Shown here in pieces: positions 1-8,767 of a stretch of 47,488 nt of DNA. Position 1 is the first letter of the stretch. Every line of letters starts with the position of its first letter. Source of the DNA: an uncultured Bacteroides sp. Lineage in GTDB: Bacteria > Bacteroidota > Bacteroidia > Bacteroidales > Bacteroidaceae. The stretch covers positions 1 to 47,488 of the forward strand of contig CAMTOQ010000024.1 in NCBI GenBank assembly GCA_947074205.1, written 5' to 3'. Below the pieces are notes generated by a model. That model ran no database searches and had not been told where the DNA came from. It saw only the letters and a list, made by a program, of their open reading frames with translations. Made by a program: the position numbers and the translations under genes.

Positions 1-70
1 AAGTGCTAATCACTGACGCACTGCATGCTTACACACCATTTCTGCCCGCTGTCAATTCCAGTCAAGCCCA
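1..70 (-). ncRNA. ssrA: tmRNA (transfer-messenger RNA), 5' part only, cut by window edge
   Basis: Read on the minus strand from about position 69, the sequence begins GGGCTTGACTGG, continues with ATTGACAGCGGGCAG and then GTAAGCATGCAGTGCGTC. This is the order of conserved blocks at the 5' end of tmRNA: the acceptor-arm strand, the D-loop-like GACTGG..TTGAC and the GCATGC that follows. tmRNA rescues stalled ribosomes together with SmpB and tags the nascent peptide for degradation. No open reading frame fits this stretch on the minus strand, and a good promoter lies about 30 bases upstream. The tag-coding part and the 3' tRNA-like end lie outside the window. The call rests on remembered family sequence, so the exact 5' end (69 or 70) is approximate. 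Confidence 0.8.
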
Positions 71-100
71 ATGAAGACAACAGCTATTGCTGCTGAAATA

Positions 101-108
101 CAAAAGTA
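101..108 (-). promoter_or_regulatory. -7 promoter element for tmRNA
   Basis: The minus strand reads TACTTTTG, a perfect match to the Bacteroides -7 consensus TAnnTTTG. Transcription would start near position 95 and run leftward into the tmRNA 5' end at about 69. No clear -33 TTTG was identified. The stretch from about 110 to 293 otherwise holds no gene that I can see; it is the upstream region of the divergent MFS gene. Confidence 0.6.
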
Positions 109-293
109 GCGATTATTTCTATATACACGCCTTTTCGTTAGTAATATTTTCATTTTTGACAACTAAGTAAAGAAGATATTGTTGATTGATTAAATACGAA
201 GAGGTATAAAAGCTATGGATAAAACAACCATAATCCGTTTTTAATTGTTACTTAAGATACAAGCTAAATATCATTTAAGAACAACTTAGATTT

Positions 294-1691
294 ATGAAAA
301 CAGATTGCCGTAATCTTCCGATCGATGCAGACGGTCTTCCTCCACATTGTTTGACATGGGCTATGGTAGCTTTGGCGTGTGCCATCAGTATGGCTATACT
401 CGATAGCTATATTATGAACATAGTTTTACCTACCTTGGCACACGATTTTAGAGTAAACCCATCAACTGCCACATGGATTGTAAATGGCTATCAGTTGGCG
501 ATTGTGTCTAGCATCCTTCCCTTTTCCTCTCTATCAGAGATCGTAGGGTGCAGACGTATCTTCTTAATAGGCGCCATTATGTTTTGCATCACATCGGTGT
601 TATGTGCTCTATCTGATTCATTCATTACCCTACTCATTGCTCGTATATTTCAAGGATTTAGTGCATCTGCTATTATGAGCGTTAGCACAGCGTTAATCAA
701 ACGTGTATTTCCGCGAGCTCATATTGGGCGTGGTATGGGAATAAACGCTATGGTAGTATCGATTTCTGCTGCTGCTGGACCATCAATAGCAGGAGGGATA
801 TTAGCCATCAGTTCTTGGCATTGGTTGTTTGCCATAAATATTCCATTGGGACTCACTGCCTTCATATTTGGATATAGATTCTTACCCAAAACCATACACG
901 ATAAACAGCAAAAGTACGACTATATCAGTGCTATAGCCAATGCTATTACCTTCGGACTATTGTTCTACACCATAGATGGATTTGCTCACCACAACTCACT
1001 GATACGGCTCTTTGTTCAGCTGGGAATAGTATTTGCTGTGGGCTATTTCTTTATTCACCGACAGCTTCATCAGACAAAACCATTATTGCCTATCGACTTA
1101 CTGCGTATTCCGTTTTTCCGACTCTCAATAACTGCCTCTGTATGTTCGTTTATCGCACAGATGCTGGCGATGATATCATTACCCTTTTATTTTCAAAATT
1201 CGATGGGAATGAATGAGGTAATGACAGGATTAATGATTACTCCTTGGCCCGTAGCTGCACTTATTATGGGGCCAACAGCAGGGTATCTCATTGAGAAAGT
1301 CAAACCGGCTTTGATTGGTAGCATAGGGATGATTATATTTTGTGGCGGTCTTTTCTCGCTTTCTTATTTGGACCCTCACTCTACGCATTTTGATGTAATG
1401 TGGAGGGTGGCAATAACAGGTATGGGGTTTGCCTTATTCCAAACACCAAACAATAGCGCTATCATGTCTTCGGCTCCTAGCGAACGTTCGGGTAGCGCAA
1501 GTGGTATGCTGAGCATGGGACGCCTAATCGGACAAACGTTTGGTACCACCTTGGTGGCAATTCTTTTTAGCTATATCGTAAAAGATGAATCTACTGCAGT
1601 ATCATTGCAGATTGCTAGCGGTCTAGCAATGCTAGCAGCTATCTTTAGTGCATCGCGCCTACGTAAACAGAAGAAAGCTCCTACCGCCTGA
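294..1691 (+). CDS. MFS multidrug-type exporter (DHA2/EmrB-like)
   Basis: This 465-residue polytopic inner-membrane protein belongs to the major facilitator superfamily, probably the drug:H+ antiporter DHA2 group. It has a hydrophobic segment soon after residue 20, followed by the family-typical TWIVNGYQLA stretch around residues 60-70. A motif-C-like GPSIAGG segment near residue 163 is characteristic of antiporters. About 14 hydrophobic segments are visible. The substrate cannot be told from sequence; export of toxic small molecules is the family expectation. The gene stands alone, divergent from tmRNA and convergent with rseP. Its stop codon lies inside the terminator hairpin. The ATG at 294 is the first reasonable start and gives a short hydrophilic N-terminus. 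Confidence 0.88.
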   Translation: MKTDCRNLPIDADGLPPHCLTWAMVALACAISMAILDSYIMNIVLPTLAHDFRVNPSTATWIVNGYQLAIVSSILPFSSLSEIVGCRRIFLIGAIMFCITSVLCALSDSFITLLIARIFQGFSASAIMSVSTALIKRVFPRAHIGRGMGINAMVVSISAAAGPSIAGGILAISSWHWLFAINIPLGLTAFIFGYRFLPKTIHDKQQKYDYISAIANAITFGLLFYTIDGFAHHNSLIRLFVQLGIVFAVGYFFIHRQLHQTKPLLPIDLLRIPFFRLSITASVCSFIAQMLAMISLPFYFQNSMGMNEVMTGLMITPWPVAALIMGPTAGYLIEKVKPALIGSIGMIIFCGGLFSLSYLDPHSTHFDVMWRVAITGMGFALFQTPNNSAIMSSAPSERSGSASGMLSMGRLIGQTFGTTLVAILFSYIVKDESTAVSLQIASGLAMLAAIFSASRLRKQKKAPTA

Positions 1692-1714
1692 TTGATATCA
1701 GGTAATAGGAGCTT
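1675..1714. terminator. Bidirectional terminator hairpin between MFS gene and rseP
   Basis: AAGCTCCTA (1675-1683) pairs with TAGGAGCTT (1706-1714). Inside it a second stem, CCTGAT (1687-1692) with ATCAGG (1697-1702), closes a four-base loop. The hairpin contains the MFS stop codon and lies between two convergent genes. It lacks a strong U-run on either side, so termination efficiency is uncertain. Confidence 0.6.
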
Positions 1715-1742
1715 ACATATTAATATCGGAATTACTTTCTCT

Positions 1743-3098
1743 TTAGAAGATGTAACGAATCACATCGTTGAAGTTAGCCCATATAAGAAGCCCAAACAAC
1801 AAAATCATACCGGTTATTTGTGCATATTCCATAAATTTATCGCTAGGTTTGCGACGTGCTATGATCTCGTAAAGCAGGAATAATACGTGACCACCATCCA
1901 AAGCAGGAATAGGTAGAATATTCATAAAGGCCAAGATGATAGACAAGAAGGCTGTCATGTACCAGAACTGATGCCAGTCCCAAGTGGTTGGGAATATTTG
2001 AGCGATGGTACCAAAACCACCAATCTGCTTAGCACCCTCTTTAGAGAATACATACTTCATATTGTTGACATAGTTCGATAGCTTATCTACACCTAGACCA
2101 ACACCCGCAGGAATAGATTCGAAGAAACCGTACTCCTTCTCTACCCAAGGCATTACTTTGCTCATGCTGCTAGCCATTACACCGATCTTAAATGTTGAAT
2201 CGGAACGCATAGCCATTGTCTCTAGTTGGCCTTTACGATAAAAAGTAAGGTCGATTTGACGTAGATCGATGCTATCTGTTGCAAAAGCTTCGCCTGCACG
2301 AGTACGACGATCGGCCATCGCATTCATATACTCTAAGTAGCTTACAGGGACACCATCGAGTGCTACGATGCTATCACCCTTTTGCAAACCTGCTTGTGCA
2401 GCCGGTGAGTTGACCAATACGCTGTCTACCACATAAGGCAAGCGAAATGAGGCGAAGCGGATGCTGTCTACCATTAAACGCTGCATCATATCTTCCGGGA
2501 TGTAGATAGCAGTCTCTTTACCTTCGCGCAACACGTTTACGATGCGTGCATCTGCTACCTGCGACAACATCTTTTCGTCGTAACGACCAAAAGGCACTCC
2601 ATCTGCAGATAGAAGGATATCACCGTCACGGAAACCAACTTCTTTCGCAGTTTCGTTGTAGTGCATACCTAGGGGAGCATCTTTCACATCGATATACTGA
2701 TCACCCCAAGCAAAAAGAATCATGGAATAAATAAAGATGGCCAACAAGAAATTGAACATTACCCCAGCAACCATAACCAATAGTCGTTGCCATGCTGGTT
2801 TTGAGCGAAACTCCCAAGGTTGTTCGGGTTGAGCCATTTGGTCTTTGTCCATCGACTCATCTATCATACCGGAGATCTTTACATAGCCGCCAAGTGGTAG
2901 CCAACCCAACGCATATGTAGTATCGCTTTTCTTAGGTTTAAACTTGAAAAGAGTAAACCAAGGGTCAAAGAAAAGACAAAACTTCTCTACTCGGATTTTG
3001 AAAAGTCTCGCAAACAAAAAGTGTCCCCCTTCGTGTATCAATACCAACAAAGAGAGACTTAGCATCAATTGTAAGGCACGTATTAAAATTGTGTCCAT
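1743..3098 (-). CDS. rseP: Site-2-type intramembrane zinc metalloprotease RseP
   Basis: A 451-residue RIP (M50B) protease that cuts membrane-embedded substrates, classically anti-sigma factors in envelope stress. The zinc motif HEGGH is at residues 22-26 in the first membrane helix, followed by GGYVK near residue 71. A further membrane segment lies at about 107-130. Two PDZ-like regions lie in the periplasmic part; the second contains the SPAAQAGLQKGD signature at about 231-242. The third metal-ligand region, NILPIPALDGGH, is near residue 395. All catalytic elements are present and the length is normal. It is the last gene of the minus-strand run, 24 bases after dxr, a pairing common in Bacteroidales. 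Its substrate in this organism is unknown. Confidence 0.95.
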   Translation of the reverse strand: MDTILIRALQLMLSLSLLVLIHEGGHFLFARLFKIRVEKFCLFFDPWFTLFKFKPKKSDTTYALGWLPLGGYVKISGMIDESMDKDQMAQPEQPWEFRSKPAWQRLLVMVAGVMFNFLLAIFIYSMILFAWGDQYIDVKDAPLGMHYNETAKEVGFRDGDILLSADGVPFGRYDEKMLSQVADARIVNVLREGKETAIYIPEDMMQRLMVDSIRFASFRLPYVVDSVLVNSPAAQAGLQKGDSIVALDGVPVSYLEYMNAMADRRTRAGEAFATDSIDLRQIDLTFYRKGQLETMAMRSDSTFKIGVMASSMSKVMPWVEKEYGFFESIPAGVGLGVDKLSNYVNNMKYVFSKEGAKQIGGFGTIAQIFPTTWDWHQFWYMTAFLSIILAFMNILPIPALDGGHVLFLLYEIIARRKPSDKFMEYAQITGMILLFGLLIWANFNDVIRYIF

Positions 3099-3122
3099 CG
3101 GATTATCTAAGTATTTAAATAG

Positions 3123-4286
3123 TTACTGTGAATTAATTAGTTGCGCTGCCACACGGCGAGCCTCAGCATCAGTTGCCACATAGTCATCATAAGTAGGACG
3201 ATGAATGAAGTTGACCGTTTGCATGGTCTTTTCTATCACATCGCTCATTGCTAGGAAACCGACCTTTTCTTGTAGAAAAGAGGCTACTGCCACTTCATTG
3301 GCGGCATTTAGGATACAAGCCATATTGCCACCTTGCGCCATTGCTTCGTAGGCCAAAGCAAGATTGCGGAAACGTGTTGTATCAGGTTTCTCGAAAGTCA
3401 ATGTACTACATTTTGTAAAGTCGAGACGTTCGAACGATGCAGGTAGACGATCGGGATACGAAAAGGCGTATTGTATAGGCAAGCGCATATCGGGTAGTCC
3501 CATCTGGGCCTTTATGGAGCTATCAGCAAACTGCACCATAGAGTGAATGATAGATTGTGGATGTACCATTACATCAATCTGTTCAGGGGTAACGCCAAAT
3601 AGCCATTTAGCCTCGATGACCTCAAAGCCTTTGTTCATCATACTAGCCGAGTCAATGGTGATCTTTGCGCCCATGTCCCAGTTGGGATGTTTCAAAGCCT
3701 GCGCCTTAGTGACGTGTTGCAACTGTTCTGCCGTGAAAGTGCGAAAAGGTCCACCCGATGCTGTCAAAATCAGTTTTTCAATGGGGTTACCCACCTCACC
3801 TGCTAGGCATTGGAAGATCGCCGAGTGTTCGGAGTCAACAGGAAGTATAGGAGTACGATACTGTTGTGCCAACTCATTAATCAATTCACCGGCAACCACC
3901 AACGTCTCTTTGTTGGCCAAAGCAATGGCTTTACGAGCACGGATGGCACTCATAGTCGGTTTTAGTCCCGAGTAACCCACCATAGCGGTGAGCACCATAT
4001 CTATAGGTTCTGATTGCGCTACCTGACAAAGGGCATCTTCGCCTGCATATACCTTGATTGGCATATCTGCTAGCGCTTCTTGCAGTTGTTTGTATTTAGT
4101 TTCGTCTGCTATAACTACTACCTCTGGCTGAAATTGTCGTGCCTGGATTATTAGTAGGTCAACACTAGTATTGGCTGTCAAAGCATATACTTCATAGCGA
4201 TCGGCATGTTCTGCAATGACCTGAAGTGCCTGGGTGCCAATAGAGCCTGTTGAGCCAAGTATAGCAATCTGTTTCTTCTTATCCAT
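3123..4286 (-). CDS. dxr: 1-deoxy-D-xylulose 5-phosphate reductoisomerase
   Basis: Dxr converts DXP to 2-C-methyl-D-erythritol 4-phosphate with NADPH, the committed step of the MEP isoprenoid pathway in the cytoplasm. The 387-residue length is normal. The N-terminal NADPH-binding loop GSTGSIGTQ is at residues 11-19. Also visible are SEHSAIFQCL (metal and substrate binding), ASGGPFR, and the block NWDMGAKITIDSASMMNKG, which contains the flexible active-site loop region and the metal-ligand glutamates nearby. The start ATG gives a short lead-in to the Rossmann motif. It sits 15 bases after the M23 gene and 24 before rseP, so it is likely cotranscribed with them. Confidence 0.97.
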   Translation of the reverse strand: MDKKKQIAILGSTGSIGTQALQVIAEHADRYEVYALTANTSVDLLIIQARQFQPEVVVIADETKYKQLQEALADMPIKVYAGEDALCQVAQSEPIDMVLTAMVGYSGLKPTMSAIRARKAIALANKETLVVAGELINELAQQYRTPILPVDSEHSAIFQCLAGEVGNPIEKLILTASGGPFRTFTAEQLQHVTKAQALKHPNWDMGAKITIDSASMMNKGFEVIEAKWLFGVTPEQIDVMVHPQSIIHSMVQFADSSIKAQMGLPDMRLPIQYAFSYPDRLPASFERLDFTKCSTLTFEKPDTTRFRNLALAYEAMAQGGNMACILNAANEVAVASFLQEKVGFLAMSDVIEKTMQTVNFIHRPTYDDYVATDAEARRVAAQLINSQ

Positions 4287-4301
4287 TCTAAGTTATTTCT
4301 A

Positions 4302-5162
4302 TCAAAAAACGATATATTTCTCAGGGTCTACTGCCCTTCCTTTATACCATAGTTCAAAATGTAAGTGAGGGCCGGTAGAGAGCGAGCCGGTATTACCCAC
4401 AAGAGCAATAGCTTCGCCTGCCTGCACCTGGTCGCCTACATTTTTGAGCAGCGAACCAAGATGTTTGTATATCGAAACAAATCCTTGGTTGTGCTGTATT
4501 TGTATCACATTGCCTGTTTCGGCTGTATAGTTACTTCCTATCACAGTGCCATCGAGTGTGGCCAACACACTTTCGTTGGGGTTGGCAGCTATATCGGTGC
4601 CATAATGATGTTTATCCGAATCGAAACTGCTTGATATCATCCCACGCGTTGGTCTGAAGAACACTAAATCTTCGGCCATAGGTTGTACAGTGATCGAAGA
4701 TAGATTGTACTTCTCTGCCTCCTCATATTGGCGGCGAAACTCCTCTTCGCGTTGAGTGCGTTGCATCAACGAGTCTTCGCGCATGGTAGTAAGCGAATCC
4801 ATACTAGCTATGGTGTCCACTTTGACTTGTCCACTAAAGATATCTTGAATGTTTAGGATATAAAGACTCTGACGGTCTACTAAATTCTGAAGAGAATCTA
4901 AGCGCAGTGCATTGTCCACAATCTGGCGACGCACTTCGCTATTCATATACCCAGGGAGATAGTTGCGCAAAGGAGTAAAGGCGATAATGAGAGAGGCGAT
5001 TAAAAACAATATCGTAAGCAGAGCCAACAACACCGAAAGTCCATTTAGTTTAGACACACGAAGCTTAGCGATCTCCTCGAGTGTATTCTCGTTGATAATC
5101 GTAAGCTTGTATTTGAACTTTATATTGTTCCAAAATGCTTTACTTCGTCTTTTCTTGGCCAT
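4302..5162 (-). CDS. Membrane-anchored M23 (LytM) peptidoglycan endopeptidase-like protein
   Basis: A 286-residue protein with a single membrane helix at about residues 41-62, a linker rich in charged residues at about 75-150 that may be partly coiled, and a C-terminal M23/LytM domain. The zinc-ligand pattern is intact: H186xxxD190 in HHYGTD and HLH at 266-268 in GPHLHFELW. Such proteins cut peptide cross-links in peptidoglycan or regulate other hydrolases, and this one would face the periplasm. It lies between rimM and dxr, with a 64-base gap to rimM. Because the ligands are present I expect an active enzyme, but the physiological role (division, elongation or secretion) cannot be read from the sequence. 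Confidence 0.92.
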   Translation of the reverse strand: MAKKRRSKAFWNNIKFKYKLTIINENTLEEIAKLRVSKLNGLSVLLALLTILFLIASLIIAFTPLRNYLPGYMNSEVRRQIVDNALRLDSLQNLVDRQSLYILNIQDIFSGQVKVDTIASMDSLTTMREDSLMQRTQREEEFRRQYEEAEKYNLSSITVQPMAEDLVFFRPTRGMISSSFDSDKHHYGTDIAANPNESVLATLDGTVIGSNYTAETGNVIQIQHNQGFVSIYKHLGSLLKNVGDQVQAGEAIALVGNTGSLSTGPHLHFELWYKGRAVDPEKYIVF

Positions 5163-5226
5163 TATTTTTAAGTTGGTCTAGCAAAAATAGTCATTTCGCT
5201 TTTGCAGCATCTATTGTTGATTGTTT

Positions 5227-5775
5227 TTAACAATCTTCATCTTCCGCATTCTCGATATCAATCAGCCCTTCGGGCAGATCGACAACAACAATACGCTCTT
5301 CTGTAGAGATTTCAACAATAAAGCCTACTTGTGCAGGAATCAATATTTCCTCACCCTCATAATCTTCAACAACCAACAGGGTATTAATTGTAGTTGTATC
5401 AACGTCTACGATAGTGCCCAACATACCGTGGTTCACATCCTCCATCTCCATACCTACAAAGAAATTCCAAGTAAAGTTTTCCTCTTCGGATGCGGGTTGA
5501 GCAAATTTCACGGGGAAGTAGACGTCTACATTTGTAAACATTCTAGCTTTCTCAGCCGAGTCAACTCCATCGAGTTTCACTAGAGCCGATGATTCGGAAC
5601 GGAAACGATAAGAGTCTATGAAGAATGGAACAAATATTCCATCGAATAGGCAGATGAAATAGTCGCACTCTACCCTATCGAACACATCATCGGTAAAGGT
5701 AAACGAGAGTTCGCCATGAATGCCATGAGGCTTGTTGAACATCCCTATCTTGTAAACTTCTTCTTTTTTTATCAT
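5227..5775 (-). CDS. rimM: Ribosome maturation factor RimM
   Basis: RimM binds S19 and assists maturation of the 30S subunit head and 16S rRNA processing. The protein has 182 residues, as usual. The N-terminal RimM domain starts with [16 protein letters not shown] (about residues 8-23), followed by a PRC-barrel-like C-terminal part from about residue 100 (the [11 protein letters not shown] region). The C-terminus is acidic. The start codon overlaps the murA stop by four bases (ATGA type), so it is translationally coupled to murA. Confidence 0.94.
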   Translation of the reverse strand: MIKKEEVYKIGMFNKPHGIHGELSFTFTDDVFDRVECDYFICLFDGIFVPFFIDSYRFRSESSALVKLDGVDSAEKARMFTNVDVYFPVKFAQPASEEENFTWNFFVGMEMEDVNHGMLGTIVDVDTTTINTLLVVEDYEGEEILIPAQVGFIVEISTEERIVVVDLPEGLIDIENAEDEDC

Positions 5776-7076
5776 AAGCGTGTAATGCGGGCACCTATAG
5801 CATTGAGTCGTGCCTCAATGTTTTGATAGCCACGGTCTATCTGTTCAATATTATGTATACGGCTTGTACCTTCGGCACTCATTGCCGCAATGAGAAGAGC
5901 GATACCGGCACGTATATCTGGCGATATCATATTTCCTCCACGGAGTTTAAAGCCATGGTCGTGGCCAATAACTACCGCACGGTGTGGATCGCATAAGATA
6001 ATCTGAGCCCCCATATCTATCAGTTTATCGACAAAGAACAGACGGCTTTCGAACATCTTCTGATGTATCAATACACTACCTTTGGCTTGGGTAGCAACCA
6101 CCAACATCACACTGAGCAAGTCGGGAGTTAGTCCGGGCCAAGGAGCGTCGGCTATAGTCATAATCGAACCATCGATAAACGATTCAATCTGATAGCTATC
6201 TTGATGAGGTACAAAGATATCGTCACCACGTTGCTCCAGTTTGATGCCTAAACGACGGAAACTCTCAGGAATAATGCCTAGATTTTCGTATGAAACATTT
6301 TTAATTGTAATTTCGCTGCGGGTCATGGCAGCCATACCAATGAAACTTCCTACCTCGATCATATCGGGAAGTATGGTATGGTCGGTACCCTTCAGTTCGT
6401 CTACCCCTTCGATGGTTAGAAGATTGGAAGCGATGCCACTGATGCGAGCACCCATCCTGTTGAGCATCTTGCAGAGCTGCTGTAGATAAGGTTCGCAAGC
6501 TGCGTTATATATAGTAGTGGTACCTTTGGCCAATACGGCAGCCATCACAATGTTGGCTGTACCCGTTACCGAAGCCTCATCAAGAAGCATAGAGGTACCA
6601 TTAAGTTCATTGGCTTTTAGCACAAAAACGCTACGTTCATCGTCGTACTCGAATGATGCACCTAGCTTTTGAATGCCAATAAAGTGAGTATCTAGACGGC
6701 GACGACCAATCTTATCGCCTCCGGGTTTAGAAATAACAGCTTTGCCAAAGCGAGCCACAAGAGGGCCAACAAGCATTACAGAGCCACGCAGGCTAGAGCA
6801 TTTCTTTAGAAACTCATCGCTTTCGAGGTAGTTCAAGTCTACCTTTTCGGCTTTAAAGCTATAGGTACCTACACCCAGTTTGGCCACTGTCACACCCATA
6901 TCGCGTAGTAACTGAATCAAGTTGTTTACGTCTAGAATATCGGGAATATTATGCACCACTACCTCTTCCGGGGTAAGCAGAATTGCACAAAGAATTTGAA
7001 GTACTTCGTTTTTTGCTCCTTGCGGATAGATGTCGCCACTTAGCCGATGTCCGCCTTCGATGATAAATGATGCCAT
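5772..7076 (-). CDS. murA: UDP-N-acetylglucosamine 1-carboxyvinyltransferase MurA, Cys-to-Asp variant
   Basis: MurA transfers enolpyruvate from PEP to UDP-GlcNAc, the first committed step of peptidoglycan synthesis. The 434-residue length is normal. The substrate-binding Lys is visible as GAKNE (K22). The active-site loop reads [13 protein letters not shown]; the position that is Cys115 in E. coli (motif GGC.IG) is Asp121 here (codon at 6714-6716). The Cys is the covalent target of fosfomycin, and natural Asp variants (Mycobacterium, Chlamydia) are active and fosfomycin-insensitive, so intrinsic resistance is a fair inference. The gene lies between a DUF4290 gene and rimM in the core minus-strand run. 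Confidence 0.95.
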   Translation of the reverse strand: MASFIIEGGHRLSGDIYPQGAKNEVLQILCAILLTPEEVVVHNIPDILDVNNLIQLLRDMGVTVAKLGVGTYSFKAEKVDLNYLESDEFLKKCSSLRGSVMLVGPLVARFGKAVISKPGGDKIGRRRLDTHFIGIQKLGASFEYDDERSVFVLKANELNGTSMLLDEASVTGTANIVMAAVLAKGTTTIYNAACEPYLQQLCKMLNRMGARISGIASNLLTIEGVDELKGTDHTILPDMIEVGSFIGMAAMTRSEITIKNVSYENLGIIPESFRRLGIKLEQRGDDIFVPHQDSYQIESFIDGSIMTIADAPWPGLTPDLLSVMLVVATQAKGSVLIHQKMFESRLFFVDKLIDMGAQIILCDPHRAVVIGHDHGFKLRGGNMISPDIRAGIALLIAAMSAEGTSRIHNIEQIDRGYQNIEARLNAIGARITRL

Positions 7077-7133
7077 AGAATTAAGATAGTAGTTAATAGG
7101 ATGTAGAATATGTGTAGGCTGCTACCGATACGA

Positions 7134-7769
7134 TCAATAGCGCTTACGTTGATTATTATTTCTATTGTTGGTGTAGCCAGTGCTACGATTGCGATAGTTA
7201 TTAGTATTGCGTTCTTGACGATCGTACATCAATCGCATAATATTATCTGTCATAGTGAGCTGACCTTTAGATAGTTCATGCAGATCTTGAGCAATTTTCT
7301 GGTCATCCACAGTGTCTTTGTTCCAAGCGATATAATCCTTGCGCATATGATTGCAAATCAATGCCACAAGATTTTGCTGCTCTTCGCCTTCGGGCATAGC
7401 GCTAGCTTCCTTTATAAGCTTTTCTACTAGTCTACCATAGTGGCGGTAGCGAATACGCGTAGCAGGATAGTTAATGACGTCAGGCTTTGTAGAAAGGTTA
7501 TCTTTCTTAATCAATTCATAAGGATAATTGATTTCGAGTTTAAAGTCCGACATAATGGCAAGATGATCCCACAGCTTGTGCTTAAAATCAGGCACATCGC
7601 GTAGATGAGGAAACATACCACCCATAATGTTGATGATGGTGTTGGCACAGCGTTGACGCTCGGCAGGGTCTTGGATAGTCAAGGCATGGTCCACCATATT
7701 TTGAATGCTACGTCCGTATTCGGGCAGTGGCATTGTCTTTTGTTGGGTATTATATTGCATAAAGCTCAA
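7134..7769 (-). CDS. DUF4290 family protein
   Basis: A 211-residue soluble protein without signal peptide or membrane helix. I recognise it as the DUF4290 family, conserved in Bacteroidota next to murA; its molecular function is not known to me. The body (residues 1-185) is rich in helix-forming residues. The C-terminal 25 residues are a low-complexity Asn/Arg/Tyr tail (NNYRNRSTGYTNNRNN-like), which suggests a flexible, possibly RNA-binding tail; that is inference only. It lies 23 bases downstream of tsaB and 57 upstream of murA, consistent with one operon. Confidence 0.85.
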   Translation of the reverse strand: MSFMQYNTQQKTMPLPEYGRSIQNMVDHALTIQDPAERQRCANTIINIMGGMFPHLRDVPDFKHKLWDHLAIMSDFKLEINYPYELIKKDNLSTKPDVINYPATRIRYRHYGRLVEKLIKEASAMPEGEEQQNLVALICNHMRKDYIAWNKDTVDDQKIAQDLHELSKGQLTMTDNIMRLMYDRQERNTNNYRNRSTGYTNNRNNNQRKRY

Positions 7770-7792
7770 TATTTTTCGTCTATTTATAGTCG

Positions 7793-8482
7793 TTATAGAA
7801 GTTTCTTTGGCACACCCGCTACAAACTCTTTTAAGTAGAAGGGTTCAAAATAGGCTACATCTTCAAAGCGCCCTGCTAGATTGGCTTTTTCGGCCAATGG
7901 GAACATCGTTCTCGCTAAAGGCAAGATGTCATCAATAAAGTGTGCATTGCTATGAGTGATCGCTTCACGACACTTTGCAGCTCCATTTCCAAAGAAATAC
8001 ACCGGACGTTGATTCAACACATCAAGAAAAGAGTTCTCGTCAATGATTTGGGCCGATACCTCTTGTATAGGTTGCAGCGCACGATCATACAAAGCAGTAT
8101 AAACCTCCATACGACGGGCATCTATCATAGGACAGACTAGCGCATCTTCCGGAAGATCATAGTGCAACAACACCGGCACACAAAGTATTTCGAGTGTAGG
8201 AAGTCCTATCAATGGCAAATCACGACCATAGCAGATGCCTTTGGCCATAGACACACCGATGCGCAAACCTGTATACGAACCCGGGCCACAACTCACTGCA
8301 ACTGCATCGAGTGGTATTCCATGGCTATCGACAAACGATAGTGCTTCGTCTACAAATGTGCCTAACAAGGTGGCATGCGAAGGTCCTTTTAGGTCTTCTT
8401 TATTAAAAATGGGGTGCCCATCCTGACTGATTGCTACCGAGCAAGCAGTAGTAGAGGTCTCGATATTCAAGATACACGACAT
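7793..8482 (-). CDS. tsaB: tRNA threonylcarbamoyladenosine biosynthesis protein TsaB
   Basis: TsaB is the non-catalytic partner of TsaD in the t6A37 tRNA-modification complex (with TsaE). The protein has 229 residues and an ASKHA/actin-like fold. The N-terminal ILNIETST motif is at residues 4-11 and the VSCGPGSYTGLRIGVSMAKG segment near residues 63-82 is strongly diagnostic. The C-terminal YLKEF is typical. It is the first gene of the minus-strand run through rseP. Two TAnnTTTG elements precede the ATG. Confidence 0.94.
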   Translation of the reverse strand: MSCILNIETSTTACSVAISQDGHPIFNKEDLKGPSHATLLGTFVDEALSFVDSHGIPLDAVAVSCGPGSYTGLRIGVSMAKGICYGRDLPLIGLPTLEILCVPVLLHYDLPEDALVCPMIDARRMEVYTALYDRALQPIQEVSAQIIDENSFLDVLNQRPVYFFGNGAAKCREAITHSNAHFIDDILPLARTMFPLAEKANLAGRFEDVAYFEPFYLKEFVAGVPKKLL

Positions 8483-8512
8483 ATCAAAGGTAGTCTATAA
8501 TTAACAGAATTG

Positions 8513-8520
8513 CAAATTTA
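8513..8520 (-). promoter_or_regulatory. -7 promoter element upstream of tsaB operon
   Basis: The minus strand reads TAAATTTG, a perfect TAnnTTTG, about 30 bases upstream of the tsaB ATG (8482). A second perfect match, TACCTTTG, occupies 8492-8485 and ends only two bases before the ATG, too close for a normal leader. The distal site is the better promoter. The rest of 8521-8683 holds no gene I can support, only a short stem CCTTGC/GCAAGG at 8645-8666. Confidence 0.55.
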
Positions 8521-8683
8521 ACGCATTATTTCAAGATTCGTGCATTCTGTTATACATTTAAAACAGATGTTAGTAAGAAAGGTTGCGGGGTTAGGGCATA
8601 AATCAAGCTAAAATGAGGCAAAAACAGCGAAAAATCGGGCACTACCTTGCCTCTTTGGCAGCAAGGGGTAAAACAAAGAAAAA

Positions 8684-8726
8684 AGGCCTCTCGACCGGGA
8701 TTGTATCAATCCACTGCGAGAAGCCT
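8684..8726 (-). terminator. Rho-independent terminator of the giant protease gene
   Basis: On the minus strand, AGGCTTCTCG (8726-8717) pairs with CGAGAGGCCT (8693-8684), with one G-U pair. Inside, GGATTG and CAATCC form a second stem around ATA. A run of T follows (minus strand, 8683-8678). It lies about 40 bases after the stop of the gene at 8768, a textbook position. Confidence 0.85.
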
Positions 8727-8767
8727 CTTATTGGAATAGTTCAGCTTAGAGCTGAGGGGTTACATGC

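Noticed and set aside
294..1691. Horizontally acquired resistance gene next to tmRNA (a common integration site)
   Set aside because: No integrase, direct repeat or composition shift was seen, and integration usually targets the 3' end of ssrA, which lies outside the window.
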